The notes below the pieces were generated by a model, which saw nothing but the letters and a program-made list of their open reading frames with translations, ran no database searches and had not been told where the DNA came from. From an uncultured Collinsella sp. (GTDB taxonomy: Bacteria > Actinomycetota > Coriobacteriia > Coriobacteriales > Coriobacteriaceae), in NCBI GenBank assembly GCA_900541245.1, contig UQIS01000003.1, positions 18,662 to 82,661 on the forward strand: a stretch of DNA of 64,000 nt. The letters run 5' to 3'. Each line of letters begins with the position of its first letter. The stretch's first letter is position 1. Positions 42,871-54,000 of the stretch are shown one piece after another. Made by a program: the position numbers and the translations under genes.

Positions 42871-43233
42871 CTAGAACGTCGCGGACCACAGCCCGTGCAG
42901 GTTGCAATAGGCATAGACGGTACCGGTCTTGGAACCGCCGGCAAAAAACGTCGCGGGCTTCATGCCGGGCTCAAGGTAATGGACCTCCAGACGGCCCTCG
43001 GCCTCAAGGGCAATCCACTCGATGTAGTGCTCGGGCACCATAGGGTGCTCGACCGAGCCCACGCGCGCACGGATCACATGACCGTCGCGCTCGCTCTCGA
43101 TGACGGGCACGTGCTTCTCGTGCGCCGCGTCCTCGGTGTTCGTGGTCAGCTCCGTGCAGCCGGCAGGGGTTGCAACGTCGTTGCCAAGGGCGGCAATGAG
43201 CTTGCCATCGGGGTCCTTAAAGAATTTCGCCAT
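42871..43233 (-). CDS. Superoxide reductase (desulfoferrodoxin/neelaredoxin family, no rubredoxin-like site)
   Basis: A 120-residue cytosolic enzyme that reduces superoxide to hydrogen peroxide without making oxygen, fitting an anaerobe. The iron-centre ligands are all visible: His41 in EKHVP, His63 in EHPM, His69 in HYIEW, Cys110 and His113 in CNLHG. Lys40, next to the site, is also kept. The N-terminal 35 residues correspond to the desulforedoxin domain but lack its CxxC..CC cysteines, as in class III enzymes. AAGGAG lies 6 nt before the ATG at 43233. Confidence 0.93.
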   Translation of the reverse strand: MAKFFKDPDGKLIAALGNDVATPAGCTELTTNTEDAAHEKHVPVIESERDGHVIRARVGSVEHPMVPEHYIEWIALEAEGRLEVHYLEPGMKPATFFAGGSKTGTVYAYCNLHGLWSATF

Positions 43234-43403
43234 GATGTTCTCCTTTGCTGATGTGCCGATGTTCTCGACGTTCTTATGCCCAAAGGCAAGCGAACCATCC
43301 ACGGCATGGCAAATGAACACATAACGAGCGAGGCTAGCGCCCGGGGTTAGAGCGCGCCGGCAACCCGGAGCCGTCTCGACAGCCCCGGTTGCCATCTGCG
43401 CAG

Positions 43404-46400
43404 TTAGCGCCCGTCGCCACCGAGCAGCGCCAGAACATCCTCGCGGGTAAACAGCGCCGACGAGATGCCGTCGCCGCCGAGCACGCTGTTGACCAGGTCG
43501 CGCTTTGACTCCTGCATCTGCATAATGCGTTCCTCGATCGTGTCCTTGGCGATGAGCTTGTACACGGTCACGGTATGCTGCTGGCCAATACGATGCGCGC
43601 GGTCGGTCGCCTGGTCCTGCGCGGCCACGTTCCACCACGGGTCGTAGTGGATGACCACGTCGGCCGCCGTCAGGTTGAGGCCCACGCCGCCCGCCTTGAG
43701 CGAGATCAGAAACACCGGCACCTCGCCCGCCTGGAACTGCGCGACCATCTTGGCGCGGCTCTCCTTGGACGAAGCGCCCGTGAGCTTAAGAAAGCCGATG
43801 TCCTCCTTGGCCAGGCGCTTGCCAATGATATCGAGCATGCCCGTGAACTGGCTGAACAGCAGAATGTGGTGCCCGCCGTCGAGCGCACCGTGCACGAGCT
43901 CCATGCAAGCGTCGAGCTTGGCGCTCCCTGCCTTGTAGTCCTCGTAGTGTAGATGCGGGTCGCAGCAGATCTGGCGCAGCTTGGTGAGCTCGGCGAGCAC
44001 CTTGAGCTTGTCTTTCTTAAACTCGGATGCCTCGCGATGCTGCACCTGCTGGGCGATACGGTCTTGGTTGGCCAGGTAGAGCTTGCGCTGCTCGCCGGTG
44101 AGCTGTGCCATGACGGTGTCTTCGATCTTCTCGGGCAGGTCGGCCACCACGTCTTCCTTAACGCGGCGCAGCACAAACGGCGACACGAGCGCTTGCAAGC
44201 GAGCGGCGCTGTCACCCTCGGCGTGCTCGACCGGGCTTTCGAAGCGCTTGGCAAACGACTCGCGCGAGCCAAGCAGGCCCGGCATCAAAAAGTCGAAGAT
44301 GCTCCAGAGCTCGGACAAGCGGTTTTCGATGGGCGTGCCCGTCAGGGCAAAGCGCACGCCGGCAGGCAGACGCTTGGCGGCGTGCGCCACCTGCGTGAGC
44401 GGGTTTTTAATGTACTGGGCCTCGTCGAGCACCACACGGGCAAAGTCCTGCTCGGCATACTCGTCGATATCGCGCCGCATGAGGTCATACGACGTTACAA
44501 CCACGTTATGCTCGTCAGCGCCGGCTATCTGCACGCGGCGCTGCGCCTTGGCGCCCACGATAGCGCACACGTCGAGCGAAGGCGCAAAGCGCTCCAGCTC
44601 GGCGGTCCAGTTATACACGAGCGACGCAGGGCACACCACGAGCGTGGGCTTGGCATCCCCCGCCTCCACGCGCGCCAGGATATGCGCGATCATCTGCAGT
44701 GTTTTGCCCAAGCCCATATCGTCGGCCAAGATACCGCCGAGGCCCAGGTGCTCGAGCGAGCCGAGCCACTGGTAGCCGTCGACCTGATAGCCGCGCAGTG
44801 TGGCCTTGAGCGAGACCGGCACCGTAAAGTCCATCTTGCCGAGCGTATCCAAGCGCTCGACGGTGCGACGGAACGCAGCGTCGCGATCGGCTTCGAGCTC
44901 GGGCGTGCGCGCAAGCATGCTGTCGACAAACAGGGTACTCGACGCGGGAAGCGACACGCCGTCGAGCAGGTCGACAGCATCGACCCCCAGGTCCTCGGCA
45001 AGGCCAAACGCGGCGCGTGCTCCCTCGTCCAGGCGTACGATGTCGCCGGACGTCAGACGCGCAAACGTCTGGTGACGCTTGTAGGAGTCGAGGTAGATGG
45101 CAAGGTCTGCCGCCGAAAGGCCGCTCGCGCCCAGTTCGACGTCGAGCAGGTTGCTCTTGACGGTTGCACGCACCGAAAGCTTGGGCGCAGGGCGGACCGA
45201 GATCTGGCGTAGGCGGTCGCTGAGCATGACCTCGCCCAGCTCGGACAGGGCAGACAGGCCCTCGGTCAGCAAGTGGAACAGGCTCTCGTCATCGCGTTCC
45301 TCAAACGCCAGGCCGCCCTCGTGGAAATCGAAGTACATGGCAGCCGTGTCCATAACGCGAAACTCCGCGACCACGTCGCGCGGCGGCACACCAGGGCGCT
45401 GTCCTTCGAAGGGGCTTCCCGGAGCACCCAGGCCAAAGAGATCTGCCGACCAGTCGCCGTAGGCAACCGTAATCTTGCAGGTCACAAGCCCATCGTCGAC
45501 ACCGATTGCCATGGCAAAGCTCGGCTCGGGCGCCACGGTGTCGAGCACGGCGGGAGCGGTGAGGTCAGTGTATTCGCGCAGCACGGGCAGTGCCATACGG
45601 CAGAATTCGCCCACCTGCTCGGCGGCGATATGGACCGGCGTGCGACAGGGCAGCAGACGCGACAGAAACGGTGCGGCATGCTGGGCAAACGCCGCATCGG
45701 CGCGGCGCGCGCGGTGCGTGTCTATCAGATAGGCAACGTCGCCCGAGGCAAAGCAATACATATCGGCGGGCAGGCGCAGGTCGTAGCTGCCACCGGCCGC
45801 CGGCGCGATCTTGGCGGCAAGGAGCGGCGGTTGTTTTGCCGAGGCCTCGTCCTCCCCCACCGGCGGCAACTCAACCGCCACCTCGTAGGAACGATGCGTC
45901 GTCGTTCCCCGCGACCAGGCGGGCTCAAAGGAAATGGTCCGGCCACGCAGCAAGTCCAGCATGTATACGATGTCATGCTCGGACAGCGGCAGTTGGCGCT
46001 CGGCGACAAAGCCGCTGCGTGCAAAATCGTACGACGCCGAACGCGAACTCGTGATGTCGCTCAGATACACAACCGTTGCCACAACAAGGTCGAGCAGACG
46101 CACCGAAACCTCGTCAAAGGCCTCGGGTGTATGGAGGAATGTGAGCTTCTTGCCGTACGAGAACGTGCCGCCTCGGACATAGGCGGCGGCCATGCCGTCG
46201 ATATCCTTGACCACGTAGGACACCGAGCCGCAGCGGATGCGAAGCTCGAGCGCCCAGCTAAAGCGGTCGGCAAACAGCGGATTGTAGTACGGCACCAGCG
46301 AGGGCTCCAATACCGCCTTGGGGGCATCGGGGTCTACAGTGCCGGCGAGCTTGCGGCGCATGCCCGCCAACTCATCCATGCGCGCATCCGAAAGATCGGA

Positions 46401-46868
46401 AAGCGCCTTCATGAGGCTCGGGCTCGTGGGAACGGGCGCCGGGAAGGGAAAGTTAGGGTTGACCGCCGGCGCGGCGGACGCGGGACGCACGGCTTGCTTG
46501 GGCGCCGCCGTAAACGTGCGAACCGGCGTGCGCAGCCCCTCAACGGACTCAATGCCGCTGGCGTCCAGGTACGCCAGCGCCGTGGCGATGGCGTGCTTGC
46601 ACATGCCGGGGTAGCGATAGGCAGCGGGGCAATCGCAGTCGTAGTCGATCACCTCGTGCTCGTCCATGTCGAGCACCACGTGTGTCTTGTACAGGTCGCC
46701 GCGCGAGCCGCGCACTGCACCCTCAACCGTCACGTTTTTGGAGAAGCGCGAGCCGCTGTCCTCGATCGACAGCACGGCGCCGTTGAGCATGAGCGAACGC
46801 CCCTTCATAAAGGTGCCGCTCAGCGCCGCCTCTTTCCGGAGCGCCTGCACAAACGTCCCCTGTGCCAT
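43404..46868 (-). CDS. SNF2-family helicase with SWIM zinc finger
   Basis: A 1154-residue DNA-dependent ATPase. The N-terminal SWIM finger is YDCDCPAAYRYPGMCKHA (CxCx11CxH, about residues 55-75). A long middle region matches the bacterial SNF2-associated domain. The motor has motif I ADDMGLGKTLQM, motif II LDEAQYIKN, LTGTPIENRLSELW, and the C-terminal lobe with LISLKAGGVGLNL and ATDRAHRIGQ. It should remodel protein-DNA complexes or aid repair. It lies downstream of dnaE on the same strand, separated by a paired palindrome. GGAGG lies 5 nt before the ATG at 46868. Confidence 0.94.
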   Translation of the reverse strand: MAQGTFVQALRKEAALSGTFMKGRSLMLNGAVLSIEDSGSRFSKNVTVEGAVRGSRGDLYKTHVVLDMDEHEVIDYDCDCPAAYRYPGMCKHAIATALAYLDASGIESVEGLRTPVRTFTAAPKQAVRPASAAPAVNPNFPFPAPVPTSPSLMKALSDLSDARMDELAGMRRKLAGTVDPDAPKAVLEPSLVPYYNPLFADRFSWALELRIRCGSVSYVVKDIDGMAAAYVRGGTFSYGKKLTFLHTPEAFDEVSVRLLDLVVATVVYLSDITSSRSASYDFARSGFVAERQLPLSEHDIVYMLDLLRGRTISFEPAWSRGTTTHRSYEVAVELPPVGEDEASAKQPPLLAAKIAPAAGGSYDLRLPADMYCFASGDVAYLIDTHRARRADAAFAQHAAPFLSRLLPCRTPVHIAAEQVGEFCRMALPVLREYTDLTAPAVLDTVAPEPSFAMAIGVDDGLVTCKITVAYGDWSADLFGLGAPGSPFEGQRPGVPPRDVVAEFRVMDTAAMYFDFHEGGLAFEERDDESLFHLLTEGLSALSELGEVMLSDRLRQISVRPAPKLSVRATVKSNLLDVELGASGLSAADLAIYLDSYKRHQTFARLTSGDIVRLDEGARAAFGLAEDLGVDAVDLLDGVSLPASSTLFVDSMLARTPELEADRDAAFRRTVERLDTLGKMDFTVPVSLKATLRGYQVDGYQWLGSLEHLGLGGILADDMGLGKTLQMIAHILARVEAGDAKPTLVVCPASLVYNWTAELERFAPSLDVCAIVGAKAQRRVQIAGADEHNVVVTSYDLMRRDIDEYAEQDFARVVLDEAQYIKNPLTQVAHAAKRLPAGVRFALTGTPIENRLSELWSIFDFLMPGLLGSRESFAKRFESPVEHAEGDSAARLQALVSPFVLRRVKEDVVADLPEKIEDTVMAQLTGEQRKLYLANQDRIAQQVQHREASEFKKDKLKVLAELTKLRQICCDPHLHYEDYKAGSAKLDACMELVHGALDGGHHILLFSQFTGMLDIIGKRLAKEDIGFLKLTGASSKESRAKMVAQFQAGEVPVFLISLKAGGVGLNLTAADVVIHYDPWWNVAAQDQATDRAHRIGQQHTVTVYKLIAKDTIEERIMQMQESKRDLVNSVLGGDGISSALFTREDVLALLGGDGR

Positions 46869-46888
46869 CACTTCCTCCAATCCACACA

Positions 46889-47016
46889 GGGTAGCTAATT
46901 TGGGACGGGGCTATTTTAGCTACCCCCATATGTCGGTTGAGATGTATTCCGACCCCGACTCATTCGCCGTCAGCCAAAGGGTAGCTAAAATAGCCCCGTC
47001 CCAAATTAGCTACCCC
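46889..47016. repeat. Paired palindrome (REPIN-like), family C
   Basis: Two arms of 37 bp (46889-46925 and 46979-47015) are exact reverse complements, 53 bp apart. Each arm is itself an imperfect palindrome (GGGTAGCTAA ... TTAGCTACCC). This two-arm design, each arm a hairpin, is that of REPINs moved by RAYT-type Y1 transposases. It fills the gap between dnaE and the SNF2 gene. No RAYT gene is in the window. Confidence 0.8.
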
Positions 47017-47031
47017 TCAGCAACGCCGTCC

Positions 47032-50000
47032 CTAGATAACCGTCACTCTGCCTTGGTTACCCACGATGGCCTTGGCCTCTGCCAACAGCGGAATCGAGCG
47101 TGCGTTGACCTTGGCCGGCACCTCGGCACGCAGTACGCGCCCGTCCACCTGCTCGATAAAGATCTCCACGCGGTCGCCGCCCGGGTTGGCGGTAAGCACC
47201 GTGGCAAGACGCGCCATATTGCCCTGACTAAAGCGGCTGTTGGGCACCATGACCTCAAACACCTTGGGCTTGTTGTTCTCCTCGTTGAGCTCCAGCGGCA
47301 CGATCTCCTGCGCGATGATCTGGTCGCCGCGGTCCGAGCGCTCGAGCTTGCCCTTAATGCGCACAAACGCATCGGACAGCTGCGCGCCGGTCTCGGGATC
47401 GACCTCGCCGTACAGGTACCCCTCGGCCTCCTTGTAGGTCTTGGGGAACACCACGACCGTGGCCTCGCCTTCCATGTCCTCGAGCTGCACGATGCCCATG
47501 GGGTCGCCGTTTTTGGTCACGCGCTTGGACACGCTCGAGACCATACCGGCCCACCACAGCGCCTTGCCCTCGGGAATCTCCTGGTTGATGGTGCCGCCCG
47601 TGGGGTTTTGCACCTCATAGCCGGTGTCGATCTGCGAGAACGAAAAGTCGCGCGCCTTGGCTAGCGCATACTCAAACGGGCGCAGCGGGTGGTCCGAGAC
47701 GTAGATGCCCAGAACCTCCTTCTCCTGGCTCAGCTTAAGGTGACGATCCCACTCCTGGCCATCCGGATCGGGCACGCTCACCTCAAAGCCCGAGCCCTCA
47801 ACGTCGCCAAACATATCGAAGAACGACGTCTGGCCGCTCGCGCGATCTTTCTGGCGCTTTACCGCGGCATCGATGATGTTCTCAGGGTTGTTCTTGTCCA
47901 CAAAGTGCATCATCTGGCGACGCGGATACCCCGTGGAGTCGAAGGCGCCTGCCTTGATGAGCGATTCGATCACGCGACGGTTTGCCTGGCTGGAGTCCAC
48001 GCGCTCGACAAAGTCGTGCAGCGTCTTAAACGGACCGCCCGCCTCGCGCTCGGCGATAATCGCCTGCGCCACGCCGGTGCCCACGCCGCGGATGCCGGCC
48101 AGACCAAAGCGCACGCCCTCCTTGGTAGCCGTGAACTCGGTGCCGGACTCGTTGACATCTGGCGACAGCACGGGGATGCCGTCGTGACGGCACGCCGAGA
48201 CGTAGTGCACAATCTTGTCAGTCTTGCCCGTATAGGACGTCAGAACGGCCGCCATGTACTCGTGCGGATAATGCGCCTTGAGCCACGCCGTCTGCATAAC
48301 CAGGATGGCGTAGCCGGCGGAGTGCGACTTGTTGAAGGCGTAAGATGCGAACTCGAGAACATCGTCCCAAATCTTCTGGGCGACCTCGCGCGTGTAGTTG
48401 TTCTTGATAGCGCCGTTCATCCAGTGGTCGTAGGTAGTCTCGTCCGAGCCATCCTCCCAGTGGAGCACCGTCGACGTGAGCAGCTTGATCTTTTTCTTAG
48501 CCACGGGTTTACGGATACGCGAGTCCGATTCGCCCTTGGAGAAGCCGCACATCTCGACGGAGATGAGCATAACCTGCTCCTGGTAGACCATGGTGCCGTA
48601 GGTTTCGCCCAGGATGTCGTCCAGGCGATCGTCGTATGAGACGGCCGGCTCCTTGCCGTTCATACGGTTGATGTAGGACGAAACCATGCCGGCGCCCAGC
48701 GGGCCCGGGCGGTACAGAGCGATCAGTGCTACGACGTGCTTGTATTCGGTGGGCTTCATGTTCTTGATCGTGGCCGTCATGCCGGCAGACTCGACCTGGA
48801 AGACGCCGGCGGTGTGGCCGGAGCCCATGAGCTTAAAGATCTCGGGGTCGTCAAAGGGGATCTCTTCCTCTTTGATGTCGATGCCGAAGTTCTTTTTGAT
48901 GTTTGCCTTAGCCTTGGAGATAACCGTCAGCGTGCGCAGGCCCAAGAAGTCCATCTTGAGCAGGCCCATGTCGGCAACGGTATGCCCCTCGTACTGGGTA
49001 ATCTCGACGCCGCCCTTGGTGTCGAGCTTGGTGGGCACGTGCTCGTTGACGGGGTCGCGGCAGATCAGAACGGCGCACGCGTGCACGCCCTCACCACGGG
49101 TGAGGCCCTCGATCGAGAGCGCCGTGTCGATGATGCGGCGGGCGTCGTCGTCCTTTTTATATGCCTCGGCAAAATCGGGGTTGAACAGATCCTCTTTGCC
49201 GGGTTGCTTATCGAGCACCTGCTTGAGCTTGACCTTGGGGTCGCTCGAGACCATCTTGGACAGGCGCTGGCCCATGTAGACCGGGTAATCCAGAACGCGC
49301 GCGGCGTCGTTAATGGCCTGCTTGGCCTTGATGGTCGAGTAGGTGATGACGTGGGTGACCTTCTCGGGGCCATAGAGCTGGCGAACGTGCTCCACGACCT
49401 CGAGGCGCCGCTCATCGTCGAAGTCCATATCGATATCGGGCATCTCGGTACGCTGCGGGGACAGGAACCTCTCGAACATCAGGCCGTTCTCGAGCGGGTC
49501 GAACGCGGTGATGTTCATGGCGTAGGCGACGATAGCGCCGGCGGCCGAGCCACGGCCGGGGCCGACGCCGATGCCGTTGTCCTTGGCCCATTGCACGTAC
49601 TCGGCAACGATCAAAAAGTAGGCGGCAAAGCCCTTGTCGCAGATGACCTTGTATTCGTACTCAAAGCGCTCTTTGATGTTGACGCCGCCGATCTCGCGCG
49701 TGGCCCAGTCGTCACCGTAGTGCTGGCGCAGGCCCTTCTCGCACTCGCGGCGGAACTGGCTCTCGTGCGTCTCGCCGGGATCGAGCAACGGGAAGCGCGG
49801 CAGGATGATGGAGTCCCAGTCCAGCTCAACGTAGCACTTGTCGGCGATCTCGAGCGTGTTGTCGCAGGCCTCGGGGCAATACGGGAACATCGCCCGCATC
49901 TCCTCCTCGGTCTTCATGTAAAACTCCGAGCCGGTCATGCGCATGCGGTTAGGGTCGTCGACCTTGGCGTTCATGCCAATGCACATGATGACGTCCTGCA

Positions 50001-50835
50001 CGGGCGCGTCCTCGCGGCGCAGGTAGTGGAAGTCGTTGGTGGCGATGACCTTGACGCCCACCTGCTTGGCGATGTCGATGAGCGTGCGGTCCATCTGCTC
50101 GTCGGTCAGGCCGTTGTCGGTGGTGATGCCGTGTTCCTGGATCTCGATGTAGAAGTCGCCGGGCTCGAAGGTGTCACGGAAGGTCTCGGCCCACTTGATG
50201 GCGCCCTCCATGTCACCGCGGTCGATGTACTTGGGGATGATGCCCGCGATGCAGGCGCTCGTGCAGATCATGCCCTTGGCGTGGCGGCGCAGGTTGTCGA
50301 GCGTCACGCGCGGCTTGTAGTAAAAGCCCTGCACGGCGGCCTCGGAAACCGTCTGCATCAGGTTGACGTAGCCCTCCTGGTCCTTGGCCAGAAGGATCAT
50401 GTGGTAGAGCTCGGGCTTGTGGTCGCGAGCAAGGGTCTCGTCCGGCGTAAAGTAGACCTCGCAGCCAAAGATGGGCTTGATGACCAGGGGCGGCTTGAGC
50501 TCGTCGATGTTGCCCTTCTCGTCCCACATGGCCATGTCCTTCACATACTGGGCATGCTCGCGCGGGTTTTCCTCGGGATCGGGCTCCACCAGCTCGTCGC
50601 GGCGGTCCTTTTCCAGGAAGGCCTTGTCGTGGCTCCAGGTTTTGTACTCGGGCGTGTTGTGGTTGACGGCGTCGCAGGCCAGCGCCAGGTCGGGCACGCC
50701 ATACATGTAGCCGTGGTCGGTAATGGCCACGGCGGGCATGCCCAGCTCAACGGCACGGTTGACCATATCCTGGATACGGGTTGCGCCGTCGAGCATGGAA
50801 AAAACAGTGTGATTGTGCAGATGGACGAATGCCAT
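47032..50835 (-). CDS. dnaE: DNA polymerase III alpha subunit DnaE
   Basis: A 1267-residue replicative polymerase of the DnaE1 type. The N-terminal PHP domain has HLHNHTVFSMLDGA and TDHGYMYG with metal residues retained, so built-in proofreading is possible. The catalytic palm has GVGPGRGSAAGA and PDIDMDFDDERR. Then come helix-hairpin-helix (AGIRGVGTGVAQAI) and an OB domain with GMVSSVSKRVTKNGDPMG. The start ATG at 50835 has GGAG 8 nt upstream. It is transcribed alongside addBA, with a palindrome between addA and dnaE. Confidence 0.97.
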   Translation of the reverse strand: MAFVHLHNHTVFSMLDGATRIQDMVNRAVELGMPAVAITDHGYMYGVPDLALACDAVNHNTPEYKTWSHDKAFLEKDRRDELVEPDPEENPREHAQYVKDMAMWDEKGNIDELKPPLVIKPIFGCEVYFTPDETLARDHKPELYHMILLAKDQEGYVNLMQTVSEAAVQGFYYKPRVTLDNLRRHAKGMICTSACIAGIIPKYIDRGDMEGAIKWAETFRDTFEPGDFYIEIQEHGITTDNGLTDEQMDRTLIDIAKQVGVKVIATNDFHYLRREDAPVQDVIMCIGMNAKVDDPNRMRMTGSEFYMKTEEEMRAMFPYCPEACDNTLEIADKCYVELDWDSIILPRFPLLDPGETHESQFRRECEKGLRQHYGDDWATREIGGVNIKERFEYEYKVICDKGFAAYFLIVAEYVQWAKDNGIGVGPGRGSAAGAIVAYAMNITAFDPLENGLMFERFLSPQRTEMPDIDMDFDDERRLEVVEHVRQLYGPEKVTHVITYSTIKAKQAINDAARVLDYPVYMGQRLSKMVSSDPKVKLKQVLDKQPGKEDLFNPDFAEAYKKDDDARRIIDTALSIEGLTRGEGVHACAVLICRDPVNEHVPTKLDTKGGVEITQYEGHTVADMGLLKMDFLGLRTLTVISKAKANIKKNFGIDIKEEEIPFDDPEIFKLMGSGHTAGVFQVESAGMTATIKNMKPTEYKHVVALIALYRPGPLGAGMVSSYINRMNGKEPAVSYDDRLDDILGETYGTMVYQEQVMLISVEMCGFSKGESDSRIRKPVAKKKIKLLTSTVLHWEDGSDETTYDHWMNGAIKNNYTREVAQKIWDDVLEFASYAFNKSHSAGYAILVMQTAWLKAHYPHEYMAAVLTSYTGKTDKIVHYVSACRHDGIPVLSPDVNESGTEFTATKEGVRFGLAGIRGVGTGVAQAIIAEREAGGPFKTLHDFVERVDSSQANRRVIESLIKAGAFDSTGYPRRQMMHFVDKNNPENIIDAAVKRQKDRASGQTSFFDMFGDVEGSGFEVSVPDPDGQEWDRHLKLSQEKEVLGIYVSDHPLRPFEYALAKARDFSFSQIDTGYEVQNPTGGTINQEIPEGKALWWAGMVSSVSKRVTKNGDPMGIVQLEDMEGEATVVVFPKTYKEAEGYLYGEVDPETGAQLSDAFVRIKGKLERSDRGDQIIAQEIVPLELNEENNKPKVFEVMVPNSRFSQGNMARLATVLTANPGGDRVEIFIEQVDGRVLRAEVPAKVNARSIPLLAEAKAIVGNQGRVTVI

Positions 50836-50934
50836 GTGATGAGCTCCGATGCGGGTTCGTGTTCTGACTGAACGATTTTACCGCACGGCGCGGACGGCAC
50901 CCGAACCTAGCCAAACCAACACGGCCCCTCTTGC

Positions 50935-51002
50935 AGTTGCGGTGGAATAGTTCCCGCTTGGGCCACCTGGGCCGCAATACAGGAACTATTCCACCGCAAG
51001 TT
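50935..51002. repeat. Paired palindrome (REPIN-like), family A variant
   Basis: AGTTGCGGTGGAATAGTTCC (50935-50954) is matched by its near-exact reverse complement at 50983-51002. The core GTTGCGGTG is shared with the elements at 2959, 61978 and 63504, while the tail differs. It lies 10 bp after the addA stop codon and could also serve as its transcript end. Confidence 0.75.
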
Positions 51003-51011
51003 ATCTGAGGG

Positions 51012-54000
51012 CTAGAGATTGTAGGTGACTACTTGGGGTTCGGCGGGTTCGACGAAGATGGCCGGATTCGCCTGCTCCACGCGAACGAACTTGACCGTCA
51101 CCGTCTCAAAGCCCGCCTTGTGCAACGCATCGGCGTAGACGCGCGCCTGCAGGGCGTGCTTCTCGAGCAGCTGGTCCGGCGTCTCATCCGGCGTGCCACC
51201 CGTCTTGTAGTCGATGACCAGTGCGCGCGACGGATCGGCCGGGTCGGTGGCCAGTGCATCGATGGCGCCCTCGGCATATGCACCGTAGCGGGCAATGTCC
51301 TTGTCCTCGCAGCCCAGCGAGAAGAACGGTACCTCGGCACGAACGCACGGCCAGGCAAGCAGCTCGGCACGGACCGCCGACTTGAGCCAGCGATCCAGAG
51401 CGACATCGAAGCGCTGGCGCTGCTCCGGCGTCAGGCGCCACAGACGCGCCAGCGCATCGGCGCGCGCAGCGGGCAACGCATCGGCACCCATCTCGATGAG
51501 CCACTGGCAGGCGGCGTGGAAAGCCGAGCCCAGCGCCATGGGATTGCCGGCGGGCTCGACAGCAGCCACGTCCGCATCCGTCATCTCCGAGCCATCCGAC
51601 TCCGCATCATCGCCAGCCTCGTCCATGGGCACGCGCGTCTCGGCGGCACGGTCCTCGGCCTCGGCATGCAGCGCCGCGGCAATCGACGAATAGCTGTACG
51701 AGTCACGCATCGGATACGGACAGATGCCCATGCGCACGCCCACTGCCTGGGGATACACAAGCTCAAACGAATCGGGCTTGGGGTCGGCAGGACCGGGGAC
51801 GGCGGCGCGGGCATCTGCACCGGCACCCTCCGCCCCCGCATCGCCACGAACGAGCCTGCCCTCGGCATCCAGCGAAGCGTTAGCCTCAAACGCCTGCTCG
51901 CCAAAGGTAAAATCCGAAAGCGAAATGAGCTCGTAGTCGCCCAGCTGGGAGTTGTCGAACACCAGGCGGTCGGCATCGAGCTGCGGCATGTCCAGAGCGT
52001 CGGTCGGCAGAATACGGCGCAGCACGTCGTAGGTCAGATCGGTCTCGACGTCGAAGGTCGGCGCCGTCACCTTGCTACGGCTCACGCCGGCATCCATCGC
52101 CAAGATCAGCAGCTCGCGCGCACGCGTCATGGCAACATAGAGCAAGCGGGCCCGCTCCTCGAGCGAAAGCCGCAGGTCATCGTTGCGCAGGTGAGCAAAT
52201 GCCTCGGCGGGAGAACCCGTCGCACAGACGTCCTCCATGAGCTCCGGCGGCAACCATAGCGATGCGCCCTTACCCTTAAACGCATGCTCAAACTGCTTTT
52301 TGACGTCGTCGCCCTTCACAAAGGTACCATCGGCGAGCATAACGCCGTCGAAGCGTGCCGGCAATGCCACGACCTGCGCTCCGCCCTCGACGCGACCCAT
52401 CTGTGCCGCACTCGAGGACTTACGCACGCCAAAGCACTCGGCGACCGCCACGACCGGATATTCCAGACCCTTGGAGGCGTGCACCGTCATGATGCGCACC
52501 GCCCCGTCGCCCTCCTCGTTGAGGGCACCCGGAGCTTCCTTGCCCGCCAAGAAGCGGTCGAAGGCCAGCGCGATGGAACGCGGCGAGTTGCCGAAATCGG
52601 CCTCCGCCTCGGCCACGGCGTCGAGCGCCTTGAGCACGTTGGCGGCAATGGCCTTGCCCTCGGGACCACGCTGTGCCAGACGCACAAACCAGCCGGAGGC
52701 GTTGACCACGTCGCGCGCGATGGCGGCGAACGAATCACGGCCCACGCGACGAAGCGCATACCGCAGCACCTCGCGGGCGCGCGTCACGAGCGGCAAGTCT
52801 TGCAAACCCGGCACGTCGAAATCACTCATGATGCCCGCGTCGATATTCCGGCGCGAGGTCTCCCCCGTCTCGCTATCGAGCTTGGTCGCCAGCGCCAGGA
52901 ACTCCTGGGCGCCGAGCGCAAACATCGGCGAGGCGAGCAGCGGCATAAGGCCCTGCGCCGTATCGGCCGGATTGGCGAGCGCACAAACCAGGGCGCGCAC
53001 CGTCTGCACCTCGGCTGCTTGGGCAAAAACCGAGCCGCCCGCGATGACGCAGTCGAGCCCCTGGTCGCGGAAGGCCTGTGCGTAGACGTCGGCGTTGGTC
53101 ATGCGGCCCAGCAGCAGCACCATGCCGCCCTGGGGCTGGCCGGCATCGGCAAGCGCGCGGAATCGCTCGGCGATCGCACGGGCCTTGGCCTGCGTGCGCT
53201 CCTGCGTACTGCCGCCGGCAACAAAGAGCGCCTGGCGACGCGAGGCGTCTGCCACCAGCGTGTCCTTGCGGCCGTCGCTCGCCTCAAGGTCCAAAAAGCC
53301 TTGCATCAGGCCACCGTCATCGCCGTCGAAGACGCGTGCCACGTAACGCAGCACCTCGTCATGGCTGCGGAAGTTGCGCACGAGCTTGACGAGCTCGCCA
53401 GCAGGGGCGTCGGCCACAGCAGTCGCCTCGGGCGCGGCAGACGAGCCCACCTTGCGCTCCTGGCGACGGAACACCTCGACCTCGGCGCCGCGGAAGCGAT
53501 AGATCGACTGCTGTGCATCGCCCACGGTACACAGCGCACGCTCCCCCGCACCGGTCAGGCAACGGATCAGGTCGACCTGCATCTGGTCGGTATCCTGGAA
53601 CTCGTCGATCATGACCATCTTAAAGCGGCCCTCGTACGCAGCACGGATGGTGGGGTAATCGCGCAGGGCCTCGTAGGCCATACGCAGCAGGTCGTTATTA
53701 TCGAGGGCGGACTGGGCAGCCTTCAGCGCGCGATACTCGGCCTCCACGGAACGGGCCAGGCCCACCAGCGCATCGAGCGCCGGGCCACCGCAGGCAAGCA
53801 CGATATTGATAAACGCATCGGCGGCCTCGGCCTTGAGCAGCTCGACCTGCTCCTTAGGGAATGCCTTGCTCGCGCGCGGCATGGTGCACGACATCATGAG
53901 TCGCGCCGCATCGGCCATGGTCTTGCCGCTCGCCTCGAACGCGTCGACGGCATCGAGCGCCATTTGCGCCTTCTCGGTCGCGGCCTTGCTTGCGCCCAGA

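Noticed and set aside
43358..43394. Terminator after the SNF2 gene
   Set aside because: Imperfect GC-rich inverted repeat with no T-tract on the minus strand; too weak to list.
42871..43638. Long frame starting at 43638 containing the superoxide reductase
   Set aside because: The upstream part is Arg-rich and runs over the end of the SNF2 gene; the ribosome site and family alignment place the start at 43233.
45273..46898. Plus-strand frame antisense to the SNF2 gene
   Set aside because: Shadow of the helicase gene; no motif and no ribosome site.
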